DNA of 19,386 bases from OLB6 sp964493635 (GTDB taxonomy: Bacteria > Bacteroidota > Ignavibacteria > Kapaibacteriales > Kapaibacteriaceae). A program made the translations under genes and the position numbers. The notes beneath the pieces are model-generated. The model was given only the letters and a program-made list of their open reading frames with translations, made no database searches and was not told the origin of the DNA. The stretch spans positions 1-19,386 of the forward strand of contig CAZBOW010000033.1 in the NCBI GenBank assembly GCA_964493635.1, written 5' to 3'. Of this stretch, positions 8,057 through 15,520 are shown piece after piece; position 1 is the first letter of the stretch; each line of letters begins with the position of its first letter.

Positions 8057-8076
8057 CTACACGGCTTTTTGTGTAG
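8057..8076. promoter_or_regulatory. Inverted repeat in the marR leader, possible operator
   Basis: CTACAC (8057-8062) and GTGTAG (8071-8076) form a perfect inverted repeat with 8 bases between the arms, about 30 bases before the marR-type start codon. MarR proteins usually bind palindromes of this size in their own promoters, so autoregulation is a reasonable guess. The central T run would also allow a weak hairpin. The assignment is by position and symmetry only. Confidence 0.3.
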
Positions 8077-8107
8077 ATTCGGTCTGGTAGTCGCCACCAT
8101 TCACGGA

Positions 8108-8560
8108 ATGATGGAACATAAGAAGACAGAAGCTGCCGGTTTCGTTACAGCGGGACCGGGTCTTCTTGTAACGACTGCGGCATTACGGTGGCAAAAAGCC
8201 GTAACGGAAGCCTTGGGATCGCTGGAACTTACGTACGTACAGTACCTGCTCCTCCACGGTGTGGCCGCATTACAGGGAGACAATCCAGTATCGCAGGTCG
8301 AGGTCGCTGCCTATTGCGGCACCGACGTGATGCTTGCATCCAAGCACCTGCGTGCTCTGGAAACAAAGGGCCTCGTGCTCCGACGCCGTCATCCGACGGA
8401 TACGCGAGCACGTGCGCTAGAACTGACGCCCCACGGTGTGGTATGGCTGGGTAGAGCAGCGCGCGCGGTAGTTCGCGTAGATGCTCGTATGTTCGGAGAT
8501 CCCGAACATGCCGACCGAGTTAGGATTCTCCTAACGAAGGTCGTTGGTTGGAAAGAATGA
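8108..8560 (+). CDS. MarR-family transcriptional regulator
   Basis: The 150-residue product begins at ATG 8108 (a second ATG follows at 8111). The TTG start further upstream would add residues unlike the family. Residues about 60-115 form the MarR winged helix-turn-helix: VAAYCGTDVMLASKHLRALETKGLV is the recognition-helix region, followed by the wing LRRRHPTDTRARALELTPHG. The wing sequence, with R, P, D and RA spaced as in MarR, is diagnostic. MarR proteins bind DNA as dimers and are usually released by small ligands. The stop codon overlaps the start of nadE (ATGA), so the regulator and NAD synthetase are probably translationally coupled. It may regulate this operon, possibly through the inverted repeat at 8057-8076. 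The ligand is unknown. Confidence 0.85.
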   Translation: MMEHKKTEAAGFVTAGPGLLVTTAALRWQKAVTEALGSLELTYVQYLLLHGVAALQGDNPVSQVEVAAYCGTDVMLASKHLRALETKGLVLRRRHPTDTRARALELTPHGVVWLGRAARAVVRVDARMFGDPEHADRVRILLTKVVGWKE

Positions 8561-10533
8561 CGCCTGCCCTCATATCATCCTTGGGTCTGTACCGCATTGC
8601 TGCGGTCAGTGTCCCCGTGCGCCTTGCCGATCCCCGAGCAAATGCCCAGGCCATTAACGATGCGGCATCCCATGCCGTTGCCGAAGGTGCAGACGTAATC
8701 CTCACGCCGGAGTTAAGTCTCACCGGCTACACGCTCGGCGACCTTGTACGGAACGAAGATCTCCTGCGTTCTGCTCAGCACGCCCTGTCGATGATTGCCG
8801 AATGGAGTGCCTCGCATGCCTGTGTCGTGATCGTTGGGCTACCGATGCCCGTGGGCTCGCAGATCTACAATGTTGCTGCCGCAGTTCAAGGTGGCGCAGT
8901 GCGGGCCTGTGTTCCAAAGACCTACCTCCCATCCAGTAATGAATTCTACGAGCATCGCTGGTATACCTCGGGGGCAGAGTCCAACGTGGATCATGTGGTG
9001 CTCGACAACCTTGCCGTACCCTTTGGAACAGATCTTCTGTTGGTGGACGATCAGCATCCTCATGTTGTCGTTGGGATCGAAATCTGCGAGGACCTCTGGG
9101 CGCCCGAGCCTCCCAGCGGAGCTCTGGCAGCAGCAGGAGCAACCCTCATCCTGAACCCATCGGCAAGTAATGAACTCGTAGGAAAGGCCGACTATCGACG
9201 GCAGCTAGTTCAGGGGCAGTCCGGACGAACACTTACGGCGTATGCCTATGCTTCCAGCGGACCCACGGAGAGCGTGACCGATACGGTGTTTAGTGGTCAT
9301 TGCATGATTGCCGAGCGTGGATCGATGGTTGCTGAGTCCCAGCGGTTAGAGCCTCAGGGAACGACCGTGATGGCCGATGTGGATCTGCATCAGTGTCTTC
9401 GCGATCGCCGAAGGACCAGCAGTTTTCAGTCGGTAAGCCGCCGTTCGATGCGTCGGATCCCCGTGGAGTTTGTGTGTTCAACGAAGTCGTCGATGATGCT
9501 GGGGCCACATGCGGTAAGCCCCCTGCCATTTGTGCCGTCTGATCCGTCAACGCGGGCAGAGCGGTGCCGGGAGATTCTGCAGCTGCAAGGCACGGCGCTG
9601 GCCATGCGCTGGCGTCACACCGGCTCACAACGCCTGGTCCTGGGGCTGTCGGGTGGCTTGGACTCAACCTTGGCGCTGCTGGCCTGCATGCAGGCCTGTC
9701 AGGTACTGGACCGACCGCTGTCGAACATCCTTGCCGTGTCCATGCCGGGGCCTGGAACAACGCAGCGCACGCGGTCGAACGCCGAAGTGCTTGCCAACGC
9801 TGTTGGATGCGAGTTCCGAACCATCCCGATTCATCAGGCCGTTGAGCAGCACTTTTCTGATATCGGACACGATCCCAACAACCACTCCGTAGTGTTCGAA
9901 AATGCACAAGCTCGCGAGCGCACGCAGATTCTGATGGATCTGGCCAACAGTGTCTCGGGAATCGTGGTGGGTACGGGCGATATGAGCGAACTGGCCTTGG
10001 GCTGGTGTACCTACAACGCCGATCAGATGTCGATGTACGGGGTCAATGCCGGCGTGCCCAAAACACTCGTTCGCCATGTGATCGAGTGGTATGCGTCGGC
10101 TGCCTCCAGTACAGCTGTATCGGATGTCCTGACCGACATTCTCGATACTCCCATTTCACCGGAGCTCCTGCCTCCCGATGCCTCGGGCGAGATTCAGCAG
10201 CGTACCGAGGACCATCTGGGTCCGTACGAGGTTCACGACTTTTTCCTCTACCACATCGTGCGCTTGGAGCAGCCAATCCGAACGGTGGCCATTCTGGCCA
10301 TGGTGGCCTTTGATGGTCGCTATTCCACGGCGCAGATCATCGAGTGGTGCGAAGTCTTTGTACGGCGATTCTTTACACAGCAGTTCAAACGGTCGGCCAT
10401 GCCCGATGGCGTAAAGATTGGCTCGGTGGTGCTTTCGCCCCGTGCCGACTGGCGTATGCCAAGCGATGCCCATGCTACGGCATGGCTACAGGAACTTGCC
10501 ACACTCCGTGCGGACGTTGGAGGGGTGTCGTGA
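8557..10533 (+). CDS. nadE: Glutamine-dependent NAD+ synthetase
   Basis: The enzyme converts nicotinic acid adenine dinucleotide (NaAD), ATP and glutamine to NAD+, the last step of NAD biosynthesis in the cytosol. The 658-residue protein has both domains of the long bacterial form. The N-terminal nitrilase-type glutaminase carries the catalytic Glu52 (TPELSLTGY), Lys121 (VPKTYLP) and Cys177 (GIEICEDLWAP). The C-terminal synthetase has the ATP-pyrophosphatase loop SGGLDST (365-371), and later GTGDMSELALGWCTYNADQMS with conserved ATP/NaAD-binding residues. I chose ATG 8557, which overlaps the upstream marR stop by four bases; a TTG three codons earlier is less likely. Its stop overlaps the GTG start of the LuxR-family gene in the same way. 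No key residue is missing. Confidence 0.96.
   Translation: MTPALISSLGLYRIAAVSVPVRLADPRANAQAINDAASHAVAEGADVILTPELSLTGYTLGDLVRNEDLLRSAQHALSMIAEWSASHACVVIVGLPMPVGSQIYNVAAAVQGGAVRACVPKTYLPSSNEFYEHRWYTSGAESNVDHVVLDNLAVPFGTDLLLVDDQHPHVVVGIEICEDLWAPEPPSGALAAAGATLILNPSASNELVGKADYRRQLVQGQSGRTLTAYAYASSGPTESVTDTVFSGHCMIAERGSMVAESQRLEPQGTTVMADVDLHQCLRDRRRTSSFQSVSRRSMRRIPVEFVCSTKSSMMLGPHAVSPLPFVPSDPSTRAERCREILQLQGTALAMRWRHTGSQRLVLGLSGGLDSTLALLACMQACQVLDRPLSNILAVSMPGPGTTQRTRSNAEVLANAVGCEFRTIPIHQAVEQHFSDIGHDPNNHSVVFENAQARERTQILMDLANSVSGIVVGTGDMSELALGWCTYNADQMSMYGVNAGVPKTLVRHVIEWYASAASSTAVSDVLTDILDTPISPELLPPDASGEIQQRTEDHLGPYEVHDFFLYHIVRLEQPIRTVAILAMVAFDGRYSTAQIIEWCEVFVRRFFTQQFKRSAMPDGVKIGSVVLSPRADWRMPSDAHATAWLQELATLRADVGGVS
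10519..10523 (+). promoter_or_regulatory. Shine-Dalgarno deciding the GTG start of the LuxR-family gene
   Basis: GGAGG lies at the end of nadE, 6 bases before GTG 10530 and 12 bases before ATG 10536. The spacing favours the GTG, which also gives the four-base GTGA overlap with the nadE stop. Confidence 0.6.
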
Positions 10534-11353
10534 GCATGCAGGTTCCTTGCTCGGTGGTTGTTGCCCACCGCCACGACGTCGTGCGGGCGGGTGTGCGACG
10601 GATCATCTCGCTGTCGTCGAGCATCGAATTGGTTGCCGACGTCGTCACCGGTCCGCAAGCGATCGATTATGGCCGTACGTTGGAACCGGACGTTGTTCTG
10701 ATCGACGAAGGCGTTCCACTCATCAGCAGTGGGGACATTGCCCGAATCCTCAGCCAAGAGGTACCGCGCTCCCGATTGGTACTCTGGGCCGACGCAGCAA
10801 CCGCCGACTCGATTCGTCAGGCAATGCAGGCCGGATTTCACGGCGTCATTACACCCGACGTTTCGGCGAGTGAACTGCTACACCTCATCGAGGCGGCAGC
10901 TCGTAACGAGCCAGCGATGAGTGCTACGGCCCTTGCATTGCTATCGAAAACCAGCTCCCCATCATTGTCCGAGGGCATCCGTCACGACTTTACCAGTCGG
11001 GAGCGGGAGATTGTTCGTATGGTGGTTCAGGGACTCACCAGTCAGCAGATTGGCAAGGCGTTGTTCATCTCCGNNNNNNNNNNNNNNNNNNNNNNNNNNN
11101 NNNNNNNNNNNNNNNNNNNNNNNNNNNNNNNNNNNNNNNNNNNNNNNNNNNNNNNNNNNNNNNNNNNNNNNNNATGGTGGTTCAGGGACTCACCAGTCAG
11201 CAGATTGGCAAGGCGTTGTTCATCTCCGCACGTACGGTGGAAACCCACCGTGCACGCATCATGGATAAGATTGGCGTGAAGAAGACCGCCGGCATGGTGC
11301 GCTTTGCGTTCGATCACCCCGAACTGTTTGAGCTGGCAGATCCTGCTCCATGA
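10530..11353 (+). CDS. LuxR/NarL-family regulator with degenerate receiver domain (split by an artefactual gap)
   Basis: After removing the false gap and one copy of the duplicated 55 bases, the gene reads 669 bases in frame (222 residues). It has a receiver-like domain at about residues 6-125 and a C-terminal LuxR helix-turn-helix at about 155-212 (FTSREREIVRMVVQGLTSQQ, then ARTVETHRARIMDKIGVKK). The receiver keeps the phosphoacceptor-like Asp59 (VVLIDEG). The acidic pair is replaced by His-Arg (VAHRHDVVRAG), the Thr/Ser position is Trp86 (LVLWADA) and the Lys position is Pro109 (VITPDVS), so phosphorylation as in NarL is unlikely. It starts at GTG 10530 (ATG 10536 also possible), overlaps nadE by four bases, and its stop overlaps the DUF58 gene start (ATGA). 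No histidine kinase is nearby. Confidence 0.88.
11074..11173. other. 100-N scaffold gap, artefact of an unmerged 55-base overlap
   Basis: Bases 11019-11073 and 11174-11228 are identical (55 bases). Taken literally, gap plus duplicate adds 155 bases, not a multiple of three, and breaks the regulator gene. Collapsing them restores one continuous 669-base reading frame. This is a strong internal proof that nothing is missing here. Confidence 0.95.
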
Positions 11354-12255
11354 GTCAACACCGAACCACGCTGTCGTACCTTCAGCCGGACGTCGTTGCC
11401 AAGCTTGGCTCGATGGAGCTTCGTGCACGGTTAGTGGTGGAAGGCTTCATTACCGGGTTGCACAAAAGCCCCTTTCACGGCTTCAGCGCAGAGTTTTCGG
11501 AGCACCGGCAGTACCGAGCTGGCGACGACCTCAAGCACATCGACTGGAAGATCTACGGCCGATCCGACCGCTTCTACGTCAAGCAGTACGAGGATGAAAC
11601 CAATCTCCGATGCTTGATTGCCGTAGATCAGAGTGCCTCGATGGGCTATGCCTCCCCAGGCATGGTTACCAAGTTTGCGTATGCCAGCTACCTTGCGGCG
11701 GCGCTATCGTACCTGATCCTGCAACAGCGCGATGCGGCAGGCCTAGCTACCTTTAGCACCGACGTCACACACTATCTGCCGCCACGCTCGGCGATGTCGT
11801 ACCTGCATCAACTCATGGGTACCCTCGAGCGCATAGAGCCATCCAGCAGCACGGGCACCGCCACGGCCTTGCATCATCTGGCGGAGCGATTCACCCGGCG
11901 TGGACTGGTTGTCCTGATCAGCGACCTGTTCGACGATCCGCAGCAGATCCTGCAGGCGCTGCGCCACTTCCGCCATCAGCGGCACGACGTGCTGGTACTG
12001 CATGTGATGGATCCCCGCGAAGTAGATTTCAATCTTGGTAGCCCAGCCGTATTCCGCGATATGGAAACCGGTGCGGAGATCACGACCCAGCCACAACAGA
12101 TTCGGGCTGCATACGCGGCAACCGTCGAAGACTTCTGCAGCGCGATCAAGCGGGGTTGTTATGCACAGAACATCGACTATGTTCGTATCACAACCGACAC
12201 GCCCTTCGACGTAGCCCTGCGCGAGTACTTGGTCAAGCGGCGTCGGATACGCTAA
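11350..12255 (+). CDS. DUF58 / von Willebrand A-like protein
   Basis: The 301-residue cytosolic protein carries the DUF58 signature GDDLKHIDWKIYGRSDRFYV at about residues 58-77, followed by a von Willebrand A-like fold with a MIDAS-type metal site DQSASM (Asp93, Ser95, Ser97). Later elements, the core strand LVVLISDLFDD and HDVLVLHVMDP, match the same fold. DUF58 proteins normally sit next to a MoxR AAA+ ATPase and membrane-anchored BatA/BatB genes and are thought to act with MoxR as chaperones or in metal insertion. Neither partner is within this window. The ATG overlaps the stop of the upstream regulator by four bases, so it belongs to the marR-nadE-luxR unit. dapA follows after 26 bases. 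There is no signal peptide or membrane segment. Confidence 0.92.
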   Translation: MSQHRTTLSYLQPDVVAKLGSMELRARLVVEGFITGLHKSPFHGFSAEFSEHRQYRAGDDLKHIDWKIYGRSDRFYVKQYEDETNLRCLIAVDQSASMGYASPGMVTKFAYASYLAAALSYLILQQRDAAGLATFSTDVTHYLPPRSAMSYLHQLMGTLERIEPSSSTGTATALHHLAERFTRRGLVVLISDLFDDPQQILQALRHFRHQRHDVLVLHVMDPREVDFNLGSPAVFRDMETGAEITTQPQQIRAAYAATVEDFCSAIKRGCYAQNIDYVRITTDTPFDVALREYLVKRRRIR

Positions 12256-12281
12256 CCACATCCACCACGGACGAAACGACC

Positions 12282-13163
12282 ATGGTCATTTCCGGACTGT
12301 ACACTGCTCTGATTACACCCTTCCTCGCCGACGGATCGCTGGATCTGGTGGCGGTGAAACAACTGTTGGATCATCAGATCAACGCTGGTGTGCAGGGGGT
12401 GGTGGTAGGGGGCTCGACGGGTGAAGCCGCAACGCTCACGCTGATGGAAAAGGAAGTCCTCTGGCGCACGGCTGTGGAGCACGTTGCCGGTAGGATGCTG
12501 GTAGTGGCCGGTACCGGAACCAACGCCACCTCGACCACCGTGGAAGCCTCGGTGCTAGCCCAACGCTGCGGCGCCGACGCCCTGCTGGTGGTGACGCCCT
12601 ATTACAACAAACCCACACGAACAGGGTTGCTGGCCCACCACAGTGCCATTGCCGATGCAACGCCGCTACCGCAGATTCTCTACAACGTGCCCGGGCGAAG
12701 TGGTCTGAACATGTCGGCTGAAACCCAGCTGGCGCTTGCCGAGGCCGTGCCGACAATCGTTGCAACGAAGGAAGCCTCGGCTAATCTTGAACAAATGAGT
12801 CAGATCATCCGAAACGCCCCGGATACCTTTTCACTGCTGGCCGGCGACGATGTGTTGGCCCTGCCCGTGATTGCACTTGGTGGTACGGGCGTGATTGCGG
12901 TGATGAGCAACTATGCTCCAGTGCTGTATGGGCAGCTTGTGCAAGCGGCGCTGCGAGCAGATCTTTTGGAAGCACAGCGGATTCAGGACATCCTCGGACC
13001 ATGGTACAGCGCCAATTTCATCGAGACCAATCCGCTGCCGGTGAAGTACATCATGCACGTACTGCATGGAATCGAACTGCGCTACCGCCTGCCCCTTACC
13101 GCCCCTACAGAGTCGACGCAGCGAACCCTTCGGATGATGCTGGAGGATGCTTCGCTTGAGTAA
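12282..13163 (+). CDS. dapA: 4-hydroxy-tetrahydrodipicolinate synthase
   Basis: DapA condenses pyruvate with aspartate-semialdehyde, the first committed step to diaminopimelate and lysine. The 293-residue length is standard. The Schiff-base Lys163 lies in VATKEAS, the catalytic Tyr134 in LYNVPGRSG, Tyr107 in VTPYYNKPT, and Arg139 (NVPGR), which binds the substrate carboxylate, is present. That arginine favours DapA over the related N-acetylneuraminate lyases. The usual TT pair of the GTTGE loop is ST here (GGSTGE), so the first catalytic Thr is Ser45; this Ser is encoded at the edge of a GTAGGGGGCT 10-mer. The ATG at 12282 gives the correct N-terminus (MVISGLYTALITPF). The gene follows the DUF58 gene by 26 bases, and the next gene begins inside its 3' end. 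Confidence 0.95.
   Translation: MVISGLYTALITPFLADGSLDLVAVKQLLDHQINAGVQGVVVGGSTGEAATLTLMEKEVLWRTAVEHVAGRMLVVAGTGTNATSTTVEASVLAQRCGADALLVVTPYYNKPTRTGLLAHHSAIADATPLPQILYNVPGRSGLNMSAETQLALAEAVPTIVATKEASANLEQMSQIIRNAPDTFSLLAGDDVLALPVIALGGTGVIAVMSNYAPVLYGQLVQAALRADLLEAQRIQDILGPWYSANFIETNPLPVKYIMHVLHGIELRYRLPLTAPTESTQRTLRMMLEDASLE
12405..12414 (+). repeat. 10-mer GTAGGGGGCT, site 5
   Basis: Encodes Val-Gly-Gly-Ser at the catalytic GSTGE loop of DapA, where the Ser replaces the usual first Thr. Confidence 0.9.
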
Positions 13164-14711
13164 GCTTGCTGTTGTTGGTACGCTGTGTGCGGTGGCTGCT
13201 CTGCTGGTTGTTGAACTGATGCGCATTCTGTGGGCTACCGGTGGTGTGTTGATCTACACGCTGGACGATCCCTACATCCATCTGGCTTTGGCCGAGCAGC
13301 TGCTTCAGGGCATCTACGGTGTGAATCCCGGTGAGGTATCGGCACCATCGTCGAGTATTCTGTGGCCCTTTCTGATGGCTGCCATGGGCGCGTGGGAGTT
13401 CGCCCCGTTGATGGTGAACGCTGCTGCGGCCCTCGGGACCACGTGGATCTTCACTCGCATTGTTCCTTCGGGAGGGATCGCCGTTGGACTGGTACTGCTC
13501 CTGGTTGCGTGTACCAATGTGGTTGGTCTTGTGTTCACCGGCATGGAGCACTCGCTTCAAGTGTTCATCACCGTGGCCATTGCCTACGGGCTCTGGCGGG
13601 CGTCCAGCAGCGAGCGCTCATGGTGGCTGCCCCTGCTGCTGATTGCAGCGCCGCTGATACGCTACGAGCTGCTGGCCATTACCGTACCGTCCATCGTCTT
13701 GCTATGGTGGTGGGGGCAGCGCAGATCTGCCATCGGCAGTGTTCTTGGTACCATTGTGGGTGTAGGGGGCTTCTCACTGTTTCTGATGAGCATCGGCATG
13801 GGTGCACTGCCAACGTCGATCCATGTGAAGTCGGCCGTTGTGGAGTCGAGCGGTGCCCTCCATCAGCTATTCCTCACCCTCCGTGAAAATCTCAAACAAC
13901 GTCAGGCNNNNNNNNNNNNNNNNNNNNNNNNNNNNNNNNNNNNNNNNNNNNNNNNNNNNNNNNNNNNNNNNNNNNNNNNNNNNNNNNNNNNNNNNNNNNN
14001 NNNNNNNGTGGACCGAAGAGTGGACTGTGGCTGGCCGTGGTTGGTGCCGTCATGCTGCACCTGCTGGTGGGGCAGTTCGGCTGGTTCTACCGCTACGAAG
14101 CCTACATCATGGCGTGGGTGGCTACACTGCTGGTAGTGATGTATCGCGACCAGCTTGCCAGCGTGCTTCGCGATGTGAACCTTTGGATGCGAAGCCTTGC
14201 CGCAGTACTGCTGGTGCTGGCAGCCGGAGCCCCCTACATTCAGGGGCTTGTGGCAGTTCCCGGTGCCAGTGCCAATATCTACCTGCAGCAGTATCAAATG
14301 CACCGGTTCGTCACGGGCTGGTGGAAGGACGATGTTGCCGTGAACGACATCGGCTGGGTGTCGTACCGCAATGGTCATCACGTGCTGGACCTGTGGGGAC
14401 TGTCGTCACGCAAAGCACTGCAGATGCGCTCGCAGAGTGCCGACACAACGCTCCAGTGGATGGACGATCTGGTCCAAGAGCGCAACATTGGCCTGGTGAT
14501 GCTCTACGAAGATTGGTTTGGTGGTGTCCCGAACCAGTGGACACTTGTTGGAACGATGCACATGGATCGACCACGGGTAACATCCACGCGGGACTACATC
14601 TCGTTCTATGCCACAACGTCGGCCGACGTTGGCCGCATACGCCGAGCTATGGACAGCTTTGGCGCAGCAGTACCAGATGGAGCACGAATAGAACTGGAGC
14701 CTGACAAGTAG
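13147..14711 (+). CDS. Multi-spanning membrane protein, GT-C glycosyltransferase-like (interrupted by an assembly gap)
   Basis: Two frames on either side of a 100-N gap (13908-14007) read as one membrane protein. The first 253 residues have several hydrophobic segments and, after the first one, a loop LDDPYIHLALAEQL with an Asp-Asp pair (residues 40-41), followed by GVNPGEVSAPSSSILWPF. This layout resembles the first periplasmic loop of GT-C polyprenyl-phosphate-sugar-dependent glycosyltransferases. After the gap come two more hydrophobic segments, the first with an HLLVGQFGWFYRYEAY loop, and a soluble C-terminal domain of about 150 residues. The start is ATG 13147, inside the dapA end. TTG 13156 has better spacing from GGAGG (13142-13146). 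folP follows after 2 bases. The function is inferred from topology and the DD loop only; donor and acceptor are unknown. Confidence 0.65.
13762..13771 (+). repeat. 10-mer GTAGGGGGCT, site 6
   Basis: Encodes Val-Gly-Gly-Phe in a membrane segment of the GT-C-like protein. Confidence 0.9.
13908..14007. other. 100-N scaffold gap of unknown true size
   Basis: Unlike the other two gaps, the flanking sequences share no duplicated ends, so bases are really missing. With 100 Ns taken literally the two halves of the membrane protein are out of frame, so the true gap length is not 100 or the placeholder is arbitrary. Confidence 0.9.
14228..14237 (-). repeat. 10-mer GTAGGGGGCT, site 7
   Basis: The plus-strand membrane protein reads GCC CCC TAC (Ala-Pro-Tyr) here. 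It is the second copy within 470 bases in one gene, in the opposite orientation. Confidence 0.9.
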
Positions 14712-14713
14712 CG

Positions 14714-15520
14714 ATGGACACATTCCCACTGATTATGGGAGTGGTAAACGTCACGCCGGACTCATTCAGCGATGGCGGGAAACTCAGTACCACTCAACAA
14801 GCCGTGACCTATGCCATGCAACTCGTGGGTCACGGTGCCGATGTGCTGGACATTGGCGGCGAAAGCACCCGACCTGGAGCCCAACCCGTGGACGTGGCTG
14901 CCGAGCTGCAGCGGGTGATTCCAGTGATCGAAGGTATTCGCCGTGTGGATGCCAACATTCCCATCAGCATCGATACGATGAAGGCCCAGGTTGCACAGGC
15001 GGCCGTCGAAGCTGGGGCAACGATGGTCAACGACGTCAGTGCAGGAACACACGACGCTCAGATGTTTGCCGTGGTTGCGGCTGCGCGGGTACCGATGATC
15101 CTGATGCATATGCAGGGCGAACCTCGGACGATGCAGCAAGGTCCAACCTATACCAATGTTGTCGAGGACGTGGCGGCCTACCTCGAAGCACGTGTCACGG
15201 CTGCGCTGGATGCCGGCGTTCGGGACGTGCTTGTTGATCCAGGGATTGGCTTTGGCAAGACGTTGGAGCACAACCTTGAGCTTCTGCGCCATTTGGATGT
15301 GTTCGCCAAGAGCGCTCCCATTGTTCTTGGGATTTCACGCAAGCGCTTTCTGGGTGCACTCACTGGAATCGACAACGCCTCGCAGCGGGATATCCCCACG
15401 GCACTGATGCACGCACTACTGCTGCACCAACCGGTGACGATGATTCGCGTGCACCATGTACAGATTCTCCGCCAACTGCGGACGCTCTGGGAAGCGCTTA
15501 CCGGCCGCGGTACGTGTTAA
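14714..15520 (+). CDS. folP: Dihydropteroate synthase
   Basis: The enzyme joins 4-aminobenzoate to hydroxymethyl-dihydropterin pyrophosphate in folate synthesis and is the sulfonamide target. The 268-residue TIM-barrel protein shows the family signatures in order: MGVVNVTPDSFSDGG, DIGGESTRPGA, the pterin-binding SIDT and NDVSAG strands, DPGIGFGKT, and GISRKRFLG. The C-terminal phosphate-binding motif reads RVHHV instead of the usual RVHDV; the Arg and first His are kept. The ATG follows the membrane protein stop by two bases, so the genes are co-transcribed. At its 3' end the last 23 bases are shared with the convergent response-regulator gene. It ends the plus-strand operon; no classical terminator is seen, only a small TACCG/CGGTA hairpin inside the overlap. 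Confidence 0.97.
   Translation: MDTFPLIMGVVNVTPDSFSDGGKLSTTQQAVTYAMQLVGHGADVLDIGGESTRPGAQPVDVAAELQRVIPVIEGIRRVDANIPISIDTMKAQVAQAAVEAGATMVNDVSAGTHDAQMFAVVAAARVPMILMHMQGEPRTMQQGPTYTNVVEDVAAYLEARVTAALDAGVRDVLVDPGIGFGKTLEHNLELLRHLDVFAKSAPIVLGISRKRFLGALTGIDNASQRDIPTALMHALLLHQPVTMIRVHHVQILRQLRTLWEALTGRGTC
15498..15520. other. 23-base tail-to-tail overlap of folP and the response-regulator gene
   Basis: The stop codon of each gene lies inside the coding sequence of the other, so the last codons of folP and of the sigma-54-type regulator share these bases. Within it TACCG (15499-15503) and CGGTA (15508-15512) form a small inverted repeat around GCCG, which would form the same hairpin in both transcripts. 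Confidence 0.9.

Larger units (their letters stand above)
7781..8107. other. Gene-free interval with terminator, assembly gap and marR leader
   Basis: This stretch holds no gene. It contains the terminator, a 100-N gap flanked by duplicated 55-base ends, and about 100 bases of leader before the marR-type gene. After collapsing the duplicated 55 bases its true length is about 172 bases. A 13-base direct repeat, CGTTGCGATCTTT, occurs twice in tandem just after the gap (about 7991-8016). Confidence 0.8.

Noticed and set aside
11019..11228. Possible internal duplication or frameshifted pseudogene in the LuxR-family regulator
   Set aside because: The duplicated 55 bases directly abut the N run on both sides, and removing one copy restores an intact gene. 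This is an assembly artefact.
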